A program made the position numbers and the translations under genes. Below the pieces are notes generated by a model. It saw nothing but the letters and a program-made list of their open reading frames with translations, did not search any database and was not told the DNA's origin. 64,000 bases of DNA, taken from NCBI RefSeq assembly GCF_000209165.1, contig NC_009044.1, forward strand, positions 310,001 through 374,000, written 5' to 3'. Origin of the DNA: Scheffersomyces stipitis CBS 6054 (taxonomy: Eukaryota > Ascomycota > Pichiomycetes > Serinales > Debaryomycetaceae). Position 1 is the stretch's first letter; each line of letters starts with the position of its first letter. Positions 10,807 through 20,073 of the stretch are shown here, one piece after another.

Positions 10807-11616
10807 ATGGAAGACATACTATCGGATATAAAAGACCATCTAGACACCGAAGACTTTGGCCGGATAAGCGAAGGTCTCGATCAGCTAGACTTGCTTCTTT
10901 CGCGATTGTTGCCTGAGATCGTCAAATTTCAGAATGGCTCCGTTTTATCAGCTTCGAATAAGGGTATTCATACTGGCAACGGCAGCGGAACAAGTCTAAA
11001 CTCGTTTATAGCATTACAGGATAGCTTTCGATTCAATGTGGCGTCTTCTTTACTCAATTATTATAGCTTGCTAAGCTCGAACAATTCAACAACACAGAAT
11101 TTGGACGAAGACGAAATCAACAATGCCACGCTCAAATGCAACAGGTTGCTACAAGGGTTACTTTTACTTCATCCGGAATCACGGAGTTTGTTTCATAGAC
11201 AGAAGAATATGGATGCTATTTTGGGACTATTTGAAAAGAACAATTCTATAGAAATCGCAGTATCAATGATAACCACATTGATCCATATCCTCCTCAAGGA
11301 CCTTGTAAATTTCCGTAATTTCGAGGAAAATTACGGCTGTTCTATACTTATCAGAAGGTTCAAACTTTCATCGTTTGACATGTCGAAAATAAACAACCAC
11401 AAGGACTCAAAGAAAATCTACACACAGCAGGATTTGAACTTCAAGATCATTGAGTTCTTGATATTCTACTTAATTGACGAGCACACAGTAGCAAATCCAG
11501 GGTCTGAATCAAAGGCACAGATAAAGACAGTAGAGGAGAAATCGAACTTGTTCAGAAAGGATTTCCCCGAAATAGACAGCTTAATCGAGAACTTGAACGA
11601 GCTTAAAGATTTGTGA
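10807..11616 (+). CDS. Cdc14-like septation initiation network (SIN) component
   Basis: The 269-aa product matches the fungal SIN Cdc14 family, which is unrelated to the Cdc14 phosphatase of S. cerevisiae. The diagnostic stretch runs from about residue 118: CNRLLQGLLLLHPESRSLFHR, then NMDAILGLF, a helical repeat with ITTLIHILLKDLVNFRNFEE, and KIIEFLIFYLIDE. In S. pombe this protein binds the GCK kinase Sid1 and is needed for septum formation; a similar cytokinesis role is inferred here. Length is close to the 240 aa of the S. pombe protein. The gene is convergent with the first ATO gene, with 226 bp between them. The start is the only early ATG. Confidence 0.85.
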   Translation: MEDILSDIKDHLDTEDFGRISEGLDQLDLLLSRLLPEIVKFQNGSVLSASNKGIHTGNGSGTSLNSFIALQDSFRFNVASSLLNYYSLLSSNNSTTQNLDEDEINNATLKCNRLLQGLLLLHPESRSLFHRQKNMDAILGLFEKNNSIEIAVSMITTLIHILLKDLVNFRNFEENYGCSILIRRFKLSSFDMSKINNHKDSKKIYTQQDLNFKIIEFLIFYLIDEHTVANPGSESKAQIKTVEEKSNLFRKDFPEIDSLIENLNELKDL

Positions 11617-11842
11617 TGAACATTCAATATTTAATAGTAATGACATTTATTTATAAGAATTGGAAAAACATACAATATATAAATAGCAAACGCTTCCCGA
11701 GCAGCTTGCTATGATTAATAATAAATTATAGTATAGTCTCCCCCATAAAGAAACAATTAACTAAGTTGAACACCGACCCCCCAGTCAGTGGAAGTTTCAA
11801 CCAGTTGAGTTGAAGTGAATAAATAGATGTAGGACCTGAATT

Positions 11843-12661
11843 TTAGTGACCACTTCCTCCTTCAAAGCGTCCACCGTACACTGGAAGTAAGAGAGCAGGA
11901 GCTGTGAAGTATGCATTCAGCTTCACAGCCACACCTTGGTAAAGCAAGTACCAGCCAAAGATACTACAGACGACACCGAAACCACCCCCAACTTTGAGAT
12001 ACGTCATGTTGCCGGTCATGTAAGCAGCAGCACTAAGGGCGAAATCGAGCAACAAAGTCAAGAACAAACCAACGAAGGACACAGTAGATTTCAAAGTCAA
12101 ACTAAGAAACATTGCTGTGAGAATCGTCCAGCCAATGAGGTAAAGACCGATGGCTTGGTATGCTTGAGCTGGATCAGCAGCATATGCTTCTAAAATACCA
12201 AAGCTTGGTGTCAACAAGGCACCGTAAGAGAGCCAGAAACAGGCATATGACATGAAGGAAGTGGCAGCAAAGGTGTTTCCCATGACCATTTCCCAGAGTC
12301 CAGATAAGAATTGACAAAGACCACCGTAGAAGAAACATAAACCAACAATCATATTTGGAATTGTAATGTCTTTGGCTTGCAAATTATACAAGCCCAACAC
12401 TAAAAGCGGTAAGGCGAATGCTGCTATACCTAGGGCAGAAGCGTTACCAAACTGATGCTTAGGAAAGGGTGCCAAACCAGGATTGAAGGTACCACCGAAG
12501 GCAGCCATCAACTCGTGCCTCAAGTATTTTTTGTTGTCAATAATTACATACTCATTGCCTTCTCCGGAGTAGGTGACAGTTTTATAGGGCAAGGACTCGT
12601 GGGAAACAGAAGGCTTTCCTCCCGAAGCAGCAAGCGATTCAGAGCTGTTAATAGAAGACAT
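11843..12661 (-). CDS. ATO: ATO-family (GPR1/FUN34/SatP) acetate/ammonia transporter, copy 1
   Basis: The 272-aa plasma-membrane protein of the AceTr family has a hydrophilic N-terminus and six predicted membrane segments. The segment YSGEGNEYVIIDNKKYLRHE (about residues 31-50) followed by LMAAFGGTFNPGLAP is shared almost exactly with the two downstream copies. Family members such as Ady2/Ato1 carry out acetate-proton symport or ammonium export. The family signature NPAPLGL at the start of membrane segment 1 reads NASALGI here (residues 73-79), so both prolines are replaced. A TATATATA element lies at 12788-12795, 127 bp upstream of the ATG. First of three tandem copies. Confidence 0.93.
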   Translation of the reverse strand: MSSINSSESLAASGGKPSVSHESLPYKTVTYSGEGNEYVIIDNKKYLRHELMAAFGGTFNPGLAPFPKHQFGNASALGIAAFALPLLVLGLYNLQAKDITIPNMIVGLCFFYGGLCQFLSGLWEMVMGNTFAATSFMSYACFWLSYGALLTPSFGILEAYAADPAQAYQAIGLYLIGWTILTAMFLSLTLKSTVSFVGLFLTLLLDFALSAAAYMTGNMTYLKVGGGFGVVCSIFGWYLLYQGVAVKLNAYFTAPALLLPVYGGRFEGGSGH

Positions 12662-12787
12662 AGCCGATTATTTGCAATATAATTATGCAGCAGATGCAAA
12701 AAATAGGGTACAAATATTAGGGTGCAAATGGAAGCTGTCAGTTCGAAATTCATGAGTAGTATCTCCAGATGTGATTAGAACGCATGC

Positions 12788-12795
12788 TATATATA
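12788..12795 (-). promoter_or_regulatory. TATA element of ATO copy 1
   Basis: TATATATA lies 127 bp upstream of the ATG, within the usual yeast TATA distance. Each of the three ATO copies has such an element. Confidence 0.55.
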
Positions 12796-14120
12796 CCCTG
12801 GACATTGTACTTGGTGTGTTCGTTACATTGTTGCTCAACCAACTATCTATTTTTTTGATGCAAAATTCTATCGGATTTGAATTGTGGGGAGTGAAAAATT
12901 ATCAAAATCGCAGTAATAATAATGCAGCAACCAAGAAAATATCTGCCGCCAGAAAAGATAGAGGGGGGTTATTCTATGTAAAAAAGACCTTGTGGTTCCT
13001 TTTGACCTTTAATCTCTATTGTTGGGAGGACGTGATGCCAACGGGGCCCAGTGGAATCTCAAATACGAGAAATACGTAAAACAGATTCAGAAATCTAGAG
13101 TTGCGCAATTGGTTTCGATTTTGACGGTGGAGAAGAGTCCTCAAATACCACTTTATTTCACCTCCTGGCCCCCAAAATTTGCCTAAGTCGAAGCTATAAA
13201 AACAGAACCAGAGAGGCACCCTATGGTAATCCTGGCATTCGCCAAGTTGCTTCCAAAGCCTTTATGCCGCCAACTTTTGTGAGGCGAATATTAGTTCTCG
13301 GAGTCCTTTCCGTTGCTCTCGTATCAAATGATCGGAAGAATACCCAATAGAGTAAGAGTGGGGGTATCCCCGAGCAAAGCCCCTTTATATACAAAGTCGA
13401 TAATATATTTTTTGAAAATCTTGAAAAGAGGCTAGAGTTCTTGTCCTCTCAGGCTATCGGATATTCCCATACCCCTCCAGTTGTCAAAGTTGAAGGTATT
13501 TTTAGGGCGGCCGCAAAGAGTGCGAATGGTACTCTAACCAGGAGCGGTTTCGAAAAACCAGCAGAATTCACTGAAGCCAACAGAGTCTTTCTGTATGTTT
13601 AATGCACAGCAGGAACGTTAAATCGCAGATATTAACTATTATAAATGTATGGAACGAGTTTGGCTGTGTGTGGCCAATTTTAATTTAGGTTAATCTTGCT
13701 GTAGTCACTGAAAAGATCTCGAATACCTTCGGATATACCCCACAAGATTAAGGCTGCAGAGACAGCTCCCGCTGCAGAAGTTCTGGCTGCAGCTACCAAA
13801 ATTGAACTGCGAATAGAAGATGTCCCTCTTTTTGAAAACTGGTTGCTACCCCACACGACTATCTAAAGTGGCCTGTCTGATTTAAAAGGGCTTTGCCTGC
13901 CAGTTTGGGAGTGATCACGTAGTATTAATTCTCGAGTGATTTCCGTTACCACGGTCCATTCTCTGGAGTCAGTGTAGCAGACGAGGGGGTTTTCCAAGAA
14001 CTTTTAGTTTCGGATTTGCAAGCGAAATGGAGTGTTTCCCCTTTTGGACTAACACCGTCTACTTCCATTCTTAATTCACGTATCTTCTCTACGGGCAGAT
14101 AGTAATAGCAATAGATTATA

Positions 14121-14154
14121 GTTGTAATAGTAATGTAGTTGTAATAGTAATGTA
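14121..14154. repeat. Perfect 17-bp tandem duplication
   Basis: GTTGTAATAGTAATGTA occurs at 14121-14137 and again at 14138-14154 without a gap. It lies in the spacer after the ATO copy 2 stop codon. Confidence 0.9.
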
Positions 14155-14322
14155 TGGAAAACAATAAAAAAATAGTAAGAATTAAATCATGAGTTCAATA
14201 AATACTAGACAAAATCAATAAACATGAAAGTACCAGACCCCTAGTTTTTAATGTCCCCTTCCTCTCAATTATGACGAAAGCATCCCCTTTCCAGCAAAAA
14301 TGCAAAGTTATTCGTTATTCAT

Positions 14323-15117
14323 CTATCTCTTGGAGCCAATGATAGGCACCTGCATCACTGGAAGATGGAGGTAGCTGTTGGTAGGAACAGAAACACCCGC
14401 ATACATAATCCAGAATCCACACGAAGCAGTGATACATGCAAAAATTCCGCCTGCTTTGACGACATGGGCGTTTCCTGTCATGTTACCGGCAGCTAACAAG
14501 ATAAAGGCAGTATCCAAAGTGACAAATAAGGCAATGAATGGCCAAGTAGCCTTCAACACAAGAGTCAACATCATGAAGGTGAAAAACGCCCAGCCAATAA
14601 GATAAATACCTACAGCATTGCCAAATTGGGCTGGGTCATCAGCATAGGCTGATGCAATGCCAAAGGCTTCAATGAATATTACACCGAAAGAAATCCAAAA
14701 GGCTCCAAAAGAAACGAATACAGTGCCGGCAAAAGTGTTACCAATGGCCATCTCCCAAACTCCGGCAAGGAGTTCAACAGCACCACCGTAGAAAACACAC
14801 ATACTAACAACGACATTAGGAGTACTGATGCCCATAGCCCCCGAGTAGAACAAACCGAGAACCATAGTGGTAACTGCGAAAGAGGCCAAACCAAGGGCAG
14901 CAGCATTACCGAATTGATGCTTAGGGTAGGGTGCCAAACCAGGATTGAAGGTACCACCGAAGGCAGTCATCAATTCATGTCTCAAGTATTTCTTACCGTC
15001 GATGATAACATATTCATTGCCTTCTCCGGAGTAGGTGACAGTTTTATAGGGCACTGAGTCGTCGTTGGACAAACTTTCAGCTTTATTGTTGGAAGCATTT
15101 GACTCGATGGATGACAT
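14323..15117 (-). CDS. ATO: ATO-family acetate/ammonia transporter, copy 2
   Basis: The 264-aa protein has six membrane segments and the same N-terminal block as copy 1. The NPAPLGL signature is altered to NAAALGL. The FW-containing segment SFGAFWISFG (mid-protein) is retained. Two stretches of 38 and 40 nt in the 5' half are identical to copy 1 at the DNA level, while the rest of the gene has diverged. A TATA element lies at 15236-15243. Further upstream are an AAAACTGGGG Mig1-type site and facing CCCC/GGGG blocks. Substrate (acetate, ammonium or another small carboxylate) cannot be told from sequence. Confidence 0.92.
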   Translation of the reverse strand: MSSIESNASNNKAESLSNDDSVPYKTVTYSGEGNEYVIIDGKKYLRHELMTAFGGTFNPGLAPYPKHQFGNAAALGLASFAVTTMVLGLFYSGAMGISTPNVVVSMCVFYGGAVELLAGVWEMAIGNTFAGTVFVSFGAFWISFGVIFIEAFGIASAYADDPAQFGNAVGIYLIGWAFFTFMMLTLVLKATWPFIALFVTLDTAFILLAAGNMTGNAHVVKAGGIFACITASCGFWIMYAGVSVPTNSYLHLPVMQVPIIGSKR

Positions 15118-15235
15118 TTTAGTAGCAAGTTTTCACTGATTAGTTCGACTACTGTCAACAGAAGAGCAAATCACAATTCACAATTTCAACAAGTCAAGAA
15201 AGTTTGAATAGACAAAATTAAGAGAATCATCTCCG

Positions 15236-15295
15236 TATATAAACCCAGAACCGAAAACTGGGGCCGGCAAATGTATGGGGTAGTCCCCAAAGGGG
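15236..15295 (-). promoter_or_regulatory. ATO copy 2 promoter elements: TATA, Mig1-type and STRE-like sites
   Basis: TATATAAA as read on the plus strand (15236-15243) lies 119 bp upstream of the ATG. AAAACTGGGG at 15254-15263 fits the Mig1 pattern of an AT run followed by SYGGGG. GGGG at 15277-15280 and the CCCCAAAGGGG block at 15285-15295 give STRE-like sites in both orientations. Glucose repression and stress or acetate induction are inferred from known roles of such sites. Confidence 0.45.
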
Positions 15296-15713
15296 TTTAC
15301 TTCCCAAGACGTGAAGCTTTTCGCAGTTAAAAAATGCTGGAACCAGGAGGCCCAAAAGAACTAAAAACCGGTGACGCCATTTGCAATGCGCTTATAGTAA
15401 AAATACGGTGGACAAATGGATGAGAACAATAGGTGACAAAAAGTATCACGTTTTCTGGAATGGCATGTTTTATCACCGGAGTGTTTAATTCTTCAAGGAG
15501 AATTACAGGCTGTTCTACGGGGGTTTTGAATACGATTTTGATAGCTGGCAAATATACGCGAATTTTCTGGTTTCAAAGAGCTTCACAATAATGAAGATGA
15601 AATTGTACTGAAACCAGACTTCGTATTCGTCCACTCGCCGTGATGTCACCAGGTTTCCATGCTGTTTTCTTGCCTATGCTACTGCCTAAGGTGATGTTCT
15701 ACCAGCTGCATCC

Positions 15714-15729
15714 CTTAAGTCCCATGCAG
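15714..15729. promoter_or_regulatory. 16-bp element shared by two ATO upstream regions (copy A)
   Basis: CTTAAGTCCCATGCAG lies about 600 bp upstream of the ATO copy 2 ATG. The identical 16 bp occur about 540 bp upstream of ATO copy 3. Function unknown. Confidence 0.5.
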
Positions 15730-16004
15730 GCTGTGGAACCTCTTGGTGGAGAAACCGTTTTAAGTAATGACAGAATTAATTCACAAAACAACTAAATAAT
15801 TAAGAATAACACTAGACAGAAATTGAATACCAGAAAGCCTGATCTCGATGTCCAAATAGCCCCATAGATACATAAATTGGAAAAAATAAATAGGTTAAAA
15901 ATAAAGAAAGTGGTAGTTAGAAAACTAAGTAGACAGGGAAGCTGTGTAGTATTAGAGGATCCCCCATAGACCTCCGCAACTCCCAACAACCCAATACCGA
16001 TTCT

Positions 16005-16805
16005 CTATTGAGCCTCTTTCTTCTTACTCTGGTAAGCTGGAATAGGAAACACAGGAAGCCGGAAGTAGCTGTTGGTTGGGTTTGCAATGCCCGCATAAAA
16101 GTTCCAGAAACCTGAAATAGATGAAATGGTTGCGAAAATTCCACCGGCCTTGAGAAGATTTGGTCTACCAGTCATGAATCCAGCAGCTAAAAAAATGAAC
16201 GCCAAGTCGAGTGTAAGAAATAAGACTACAAAGCTGACAGTAGCTTTGAAACAATGGGTAATGTTAATAAAGGTGTAGACGGACCAGCCGACAAGATATA
16301 ATCCTACTGCGTTACCAAATTGTTCTGGATGTTCAGCATATGCCTTTTGTATTCCAAACGAATCAATAAAAATGGTTGCAAACGAGAATGCAAATGTACT
16401 GTAACCAGCGAAAACAGTACCAGCAAACGTATTACCAATAACCAATTCCCATATACCAGAGACGAACATGCCCACTCCTCCGTAAAAGAGACACACCGAA
16501 ACGGCAACATTGGGAATTGTGATTCCCATGGCTCCTGAGTAAAATAGTCCCAAGACGAAGACGGTAACTGCGAAAGAAGACATGGCAAGAGCAGAGGCAT
16601 TACCGAATTGATGCTTTGGATAGGGCGCTAAACCTGGGTTGAACGTTCCGCCAAAGGCAGACATCAATTCATGTCTCAAATACTTCCTCCCTTCAATAAT
16701 TACATACTCATTTCCGGCTCCAGCGTACGTAACCAGTGTATGAGGTAAAGAGTCGTTGGAGGTGTTGATCTGTTTATTCGATTGCGAAGACTCCAACGAA
16801 GACAT
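16005..16805 (-). CDS. ATO: ATO-family acetate/ammonia transporter, copy 3
   Basis: The 266-aa paralogue is more diverged than copies 1 and 2, though the N-terminal YAGAGNEYVIIEGRKYLRHE block is kept. The NPAPLGL signature reads NASALAM, losing both prolines and the glycine. The FW-containing segment of the other copies reads YSTFAFSFA, so the Trp is absent. A KKK motif precedes the C-terminal EAQ. The TATA element is at 16862-16868, 57 bp upstream of the ATG. The unusual core residues could mean altered substrate range; this is inference. Confidence 0.9.
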   Translation of the reverse strand: MSSLESSQSNKQINTSNDSLPHTLVTYAGAGNEYVIIEGRKYLRHELMSAFGGTFNPGLAPYPKHQFGNASALAMSSFAVTVFVLGLFYSGAMGITIPNVAVSVCLFYGGVGMFVSGIWELVIGNTFAGTVFAGYSTFAFSFATIFIDSFGIQKAYAEHPEQFGNAVGLYLVGWSVYTFINITHCFKATVSFVVLFLTLDLAFIFLAAGFMTGRPNLLKAGGIFATISSISGFWNFYAGIANPTNSYFRLPVFPIPAYQSKKKEAQ

Positions 16806-18148
16806 ATTTGTTTCAGTTGGAGGACAATGCCACGATTGTTCGTATACGACAATGAAGTTTCTATATAAGCTTCATCCAAAACATTAGCACAAGCTTCTAG
16901 AACCGGCCCGAAAAAGCATTTAGTACCAGTAGTTGTTCATGGTCCACAGTGCTGAATGAAGCTAACGGTAGTTAATTTTAGAGAAGCCACTGTTTCAGAG
17001 CAATTTTTGACAGTTCAAGTCTCCCGAACCGGAGCGCAACCACACAATGGAAACGACAACGCAACTTCCGATAGTCCAGATTTTTCACACTTTTCTTAGA
17101 TTGTAACCACCATTTGCATCAATTATTACACTGTGACGGAGGTTTGGTTTTTGCAATTTCGTTTTTTTGCAATCGTCGTTCGTCAGACGCACGAAGCCAG
17201 TAGCCTAAAAAAAAGGCCAAAAATAAAGGTTTGAACTCCGTCGGACTTTTCACATTTTCTCAACACCGAAGCAATGTTTCTTTCCCACTTTCCTTTATCA
17301 GACCGCCTGTTAATGTAGACGTAACTGTCCCATCCCGTTATGAGTCTTAAGTCCCATGCAGTTTTCGATGCTTATGCCGAGCTGTGTGCACACTCCAAGA
17401 GATTGTGGGGTAGTTTCAACTCTTTTAATTTTTCAGTGAAGTCTTCTATACCAGCACCGTTTCTTAACACCTAAGGAGATGCTCCTCCTCTTTTGATCCT
17501 CATTAGGCGTTTGGCAGCCACTACCTACACCAAACACCAGTATGTAGTTGAAAAAAAAACCTGTACTCGAATTTGTGGCCTGGTAGCAGTTCTAGTGTAG
17601 TAGAAAAGAGAGCCATAATAGACAAAGGAGAAATGTTGTCGGTTGTGGCCCACAGTGGTATTTGTCATTTATTAATAATGATGAAATTCGTTCCGGCTGT
17701 GACGAAAACCACCTAAACTTGTTCTTGGAAACCAGAAAATGTAGTTTCTCTCCTCAAGACCTCTAGTTTAAAACAACCTTAAACTTAAACATGGTTTTGA
17801 TCCTGAAGCGGTACCAAAACTGTGGAGTCTCGGCCAAATGGTGTCGGCTCCTGTGATGTAGGTTATCGCCATAAAGTGCCAAAAACCATCAAAAACACTA
17901 CTAGCAAAGCAAACCGATGCCGACCCGATCACAATTTCGCGTCGAAGTTCCAGAACTGGTATATTTCCGTTAATTCAACATAAACGTGAACCTTAAATCT
18001 AATTTGACCTGAAACTCTACTAGTTGTTGTTTGAAATTTACATCAGTATGGCTGCTATCGGTCCGACCAACGAGCCACTGTGGATATCTACAATGAAACA
18101 GAAGTTCTATAATGTATTAAATGCTATAACTGAAATCTCTATAACACA
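16806..18148. other. Upstream region of ATO copy 3
   Basis: This 1.34-kb region between ATO copy 3 and the POM34 3' end carries no gene. It contains the TATA element (16862-16868), the second copy of CTTAAGTCCCATGCAG (17346-17361) and CCTAAGGAGATG (17470-17481). Confidence 0.5.
17346..17361. promoter_or_regulatory. 16-bp element shared by two ATO upstream regions (copy B)
   Basis: Identical to 15714-15729. It is followed about 110 bp later by CCTAAGGAGATG, which matches CCTAAGGTGATG near copy A except at one base. In copy A the order of the two blocks is reversed. Confidence 0.5.
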
Positions 18149-19852
18149 TTAGGTGTCGTAATTGAAATCTATATCAAAGTTCCTGTGAAACTTGTATGCT
18201 TCCTCTTTCATCTTTTCTTCGTCCAACTTGCTGGCTCGATTGAGCGACATGGACAACCGGCTCGAAGGAACCTTGTTGTTGGTCAAAAACTGGGAGCTGG
18301 AAGGTTGACTTCCTACAAGCCCAAGGCTATTTCCAGTACCACTTATGTAACCAGCATTAGAAGTATTACTAACATAACGACCAGTACCAACAGCAGCCGA
18401 AGCTGCATTTCTAACCAGATACAACGACTGAGAACTCGTAACAGTAGCAACAGCATTAGAATCAATGTTCAGATTAAGATTGTAGGACGTGTAGCCACTC
18501 AATTTGTTGTACTTTGGCATTTTCTGGATCTGATCGGTGTTATTGTTTAGTTGATATTTTCTTTGCTTAAGTATGAGCTCAGCATCCTCGTCTTTTCTGT
18601 CTTCAGGGTCATCTACACCTCCAAGTAGTTGCAGTCTTGTATCCTGCAAGTTGTTCTTTTCTCTTTCCACACCTATAAGCTCTCTCTGTTTGTCGCTTAA
18701 CGGCAAATCCTTACACGGGTCCAGACCCTGAACAATTCTCATCAACGATACTATGATGTTAAGTACAAACAAACCTATTATAAGACGGCCAAATATTACC
18801 ACGTACAAGTTGTCCATGATATCCAAGACGTCCAGAGGCGTATGTTTCTGGTATTGAAGCTGTAATTGATAAGTTATCGAAGATCTTTTTTTCAATTCGT
18901 ACAACACAAGAAGTTTGTTCACCAGCGACTTGAGCAAGGCAAACGAAATGAGATATATGACATTCTTCAAACACTTCTTGATCTCGTCCTCCTTGTTAAT
19001 CTGCCTGGAAAGAGCTTGTCTCATGAACGGATTCATCCATTCTCCCTGGGGATTCAAGACCGCTGGATCCAGAGAATTGTCATCCAATTCGTCATCCTCG
19101 TACTGAGTCTTGATTTGCTTGTAAACCTGTCTGACATCAACCGAATTTTGTCCCTGCAAATTTGTGCCATTAGGTGGTGGTCTATTTACAAAAAGTGGCA
19201 CTTTGTTTCGGTTCTTGGCCGATTGCTCTGTCTTGTCTGTGCTGCCTAGAATTACGTTCGGAGGGAGAAAGCTTCGTATCCCATATTGGTTATCTTTTAT
19301 GTTTGACGTTGAAGGTCTGTAGTAGAGTGGACTGCCATTGTTTCCCAAACTTTTTACCTCCGATTGAACCTCTTTTTCTTTAGAAAGCATGAGCTTGGTT
19401 TGATGAATCCTGAAAGAAGCATCTCTGAGCAGGGTCGAATCTACTGCATAGTTGGAAGAATTCACCGGCAAGTTACCAGAACTTCCAGAAAGACTATCCA
19501 CATCATAAGAAATATCGTTGCTGATATTTACATCATCGTATCGTCTGAAATTGATTGGAAACCTGGAAATAGAACTGCTTTCACTTCCCTTCGCAGACTG
19601 ATATGGAACAGTAGAAGACGATTCATGCCCCACACCACCCAAATCGCGGTACAAAGCTCCTTGCAGAATGCTATGCGTAAACTGTGAGTTTGATATCGAG
19701 TTATTAGGAAGCTTTCTCAACGGAGTATCGTAGATTGTGATGTCGTTGATACCAACCTGACTTCCGGTAGGGTACTTAGAAGTGTACGAAAATGAGTAGT
19801 CCACGGCATCCTCAAAGACTGTGTCATTGAACGAGGCGTTAGGTCCTGTCAT
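18149..19852 (-). CDS. POM34: POM34-like nuclear pore membrane protein
   Basis: The 567-aa product carries the Pom34 core: LSRQINKEDEIKKCLKNVI (residues 281-299) leading into membrane segment 1 (about 294-318), membrane segment 2 (about 349-374), then LPLSDKQRELIGV (383-395), which matches the conserved post-membrane block of S. cerevisiae Pom34. Pom34 with Pom152 and Ndc1 forms the transmembrane ring of the pore complex. The protein is nearly twice the 299 aa of S. cerevisiae, mainly because of a 270-residue Ser/Asn-rich N-terminal extension. The extension contains no recognised domain. A small open frame on the opposite strand begins 222 bp upstream. Confidence 0.8.
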   Translation of the reverse strand: MTGPNASFNDTVFEDAVDYSFSYTSKYPTGSQVGINDITIYDTPLRKLPNNSISNSQFTHSILQGALYRDLGGVGHESSSTVPYQSAKGSESSSISRFPINFRRYDDVNISNDISYDVDSLSGSSGNLPVNSSNYAVDSTLLRDASFRIHQTKLMLSKEKEVQSEVKSLGNNGSPLYYRPSTSNIKDNQYGIRSFLPPNVILGSTDKTEQSAKNRNKVPLFVNRPPPNGTNLQGQNSVDVRQVYKQIKTQYEDDELDDNSLDPAVLNPQGEWMNPFMRQALSRQINKEDEIKKCLKNVIYLISFALLKSLVNKLLVLYELKKRSSITYQLQLQYQKHTPLDVLDIMDNLYVVIFGRLIIGLFVLNIIVSLMRIVQGLDPCKDLPLSDKQRELIGVEREKNNLQDTRLQLLGGVDDPEDRKDEDAELILKQRKYQLNNNTDQIQKMPKYNKLSGYTSYNLNLNIDSNAVATVTSSQSLYLVRNAASAAVGTGRYVSNTSNAGYISGTGNSLGLVGSQPSSSQFLTNNKVPSSRLSMSLNRASKLDEEKMKEEAYKFHRNFDIDFNYDT

Positions 19853-19986
19853 GCTACTGCAAACACTGTGTAGTTTTGAGCAGCGTGTAATAATTAATTA
19901 TGGTTCTGGAGAAGATGTTTTGAATTCGTTATTTGATTTATATTTGATATTCAGAAGTTTACTTTCTAGAAGATATCCGGACAGAG

Positions 19987-19992
19987 CACGTG
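19987..19992. promoter_or_regulatory. E-box CACGTG between POM34 and a small plus-strand frame
   Basis: The context GAGCACGTGATCAC is a Cbf1-type site in the divergent spacer, 135 bp upstream of the POM34 ATG. Confidence 0.4.
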
Positions 19993-20073
19993 ATCACAAA
20001 CAGACAAAATCTTCTGAATCGAGCTGATGCCGAGGGCAGGCATGATGAGACGAGCAAACAGAATTTTTCAGAA

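Larger units (their letters stand above)
12662..14322. other. Long upstream region of ATO copy 1
   Basis: This 1.66-kb region between ATO copies 1 and 2 carries no gene. G runs that could serve as STRE or Mig1-type sites occur near 12885, 12961 and 13363. CGGATAT followed by a C run occurs twice (near 13457 and 13729). A 17-bp tandem duplication lies close to the 3' end of copy 2. Confidence 0.5.
15118..16004. other. Upstream region of ATO copy 2
   Basis: This 887-bp spacer has no gene. It holds the promoter elements listed separately and, at 15685-15729, two short blocks (CCTAAGGTGATG and CTTAAGTCCCATGCAG) that are shared with the copy 3 upstream region. Confidence 0.5.

Noticed and set aside
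10807..11616. Calling this gene the Cdc14 phosphatase
   Set aside because: There is no HCxxGxxR phosphatase signature and the length is far too short. The match is to the unrelated SIN Cdc14 family.
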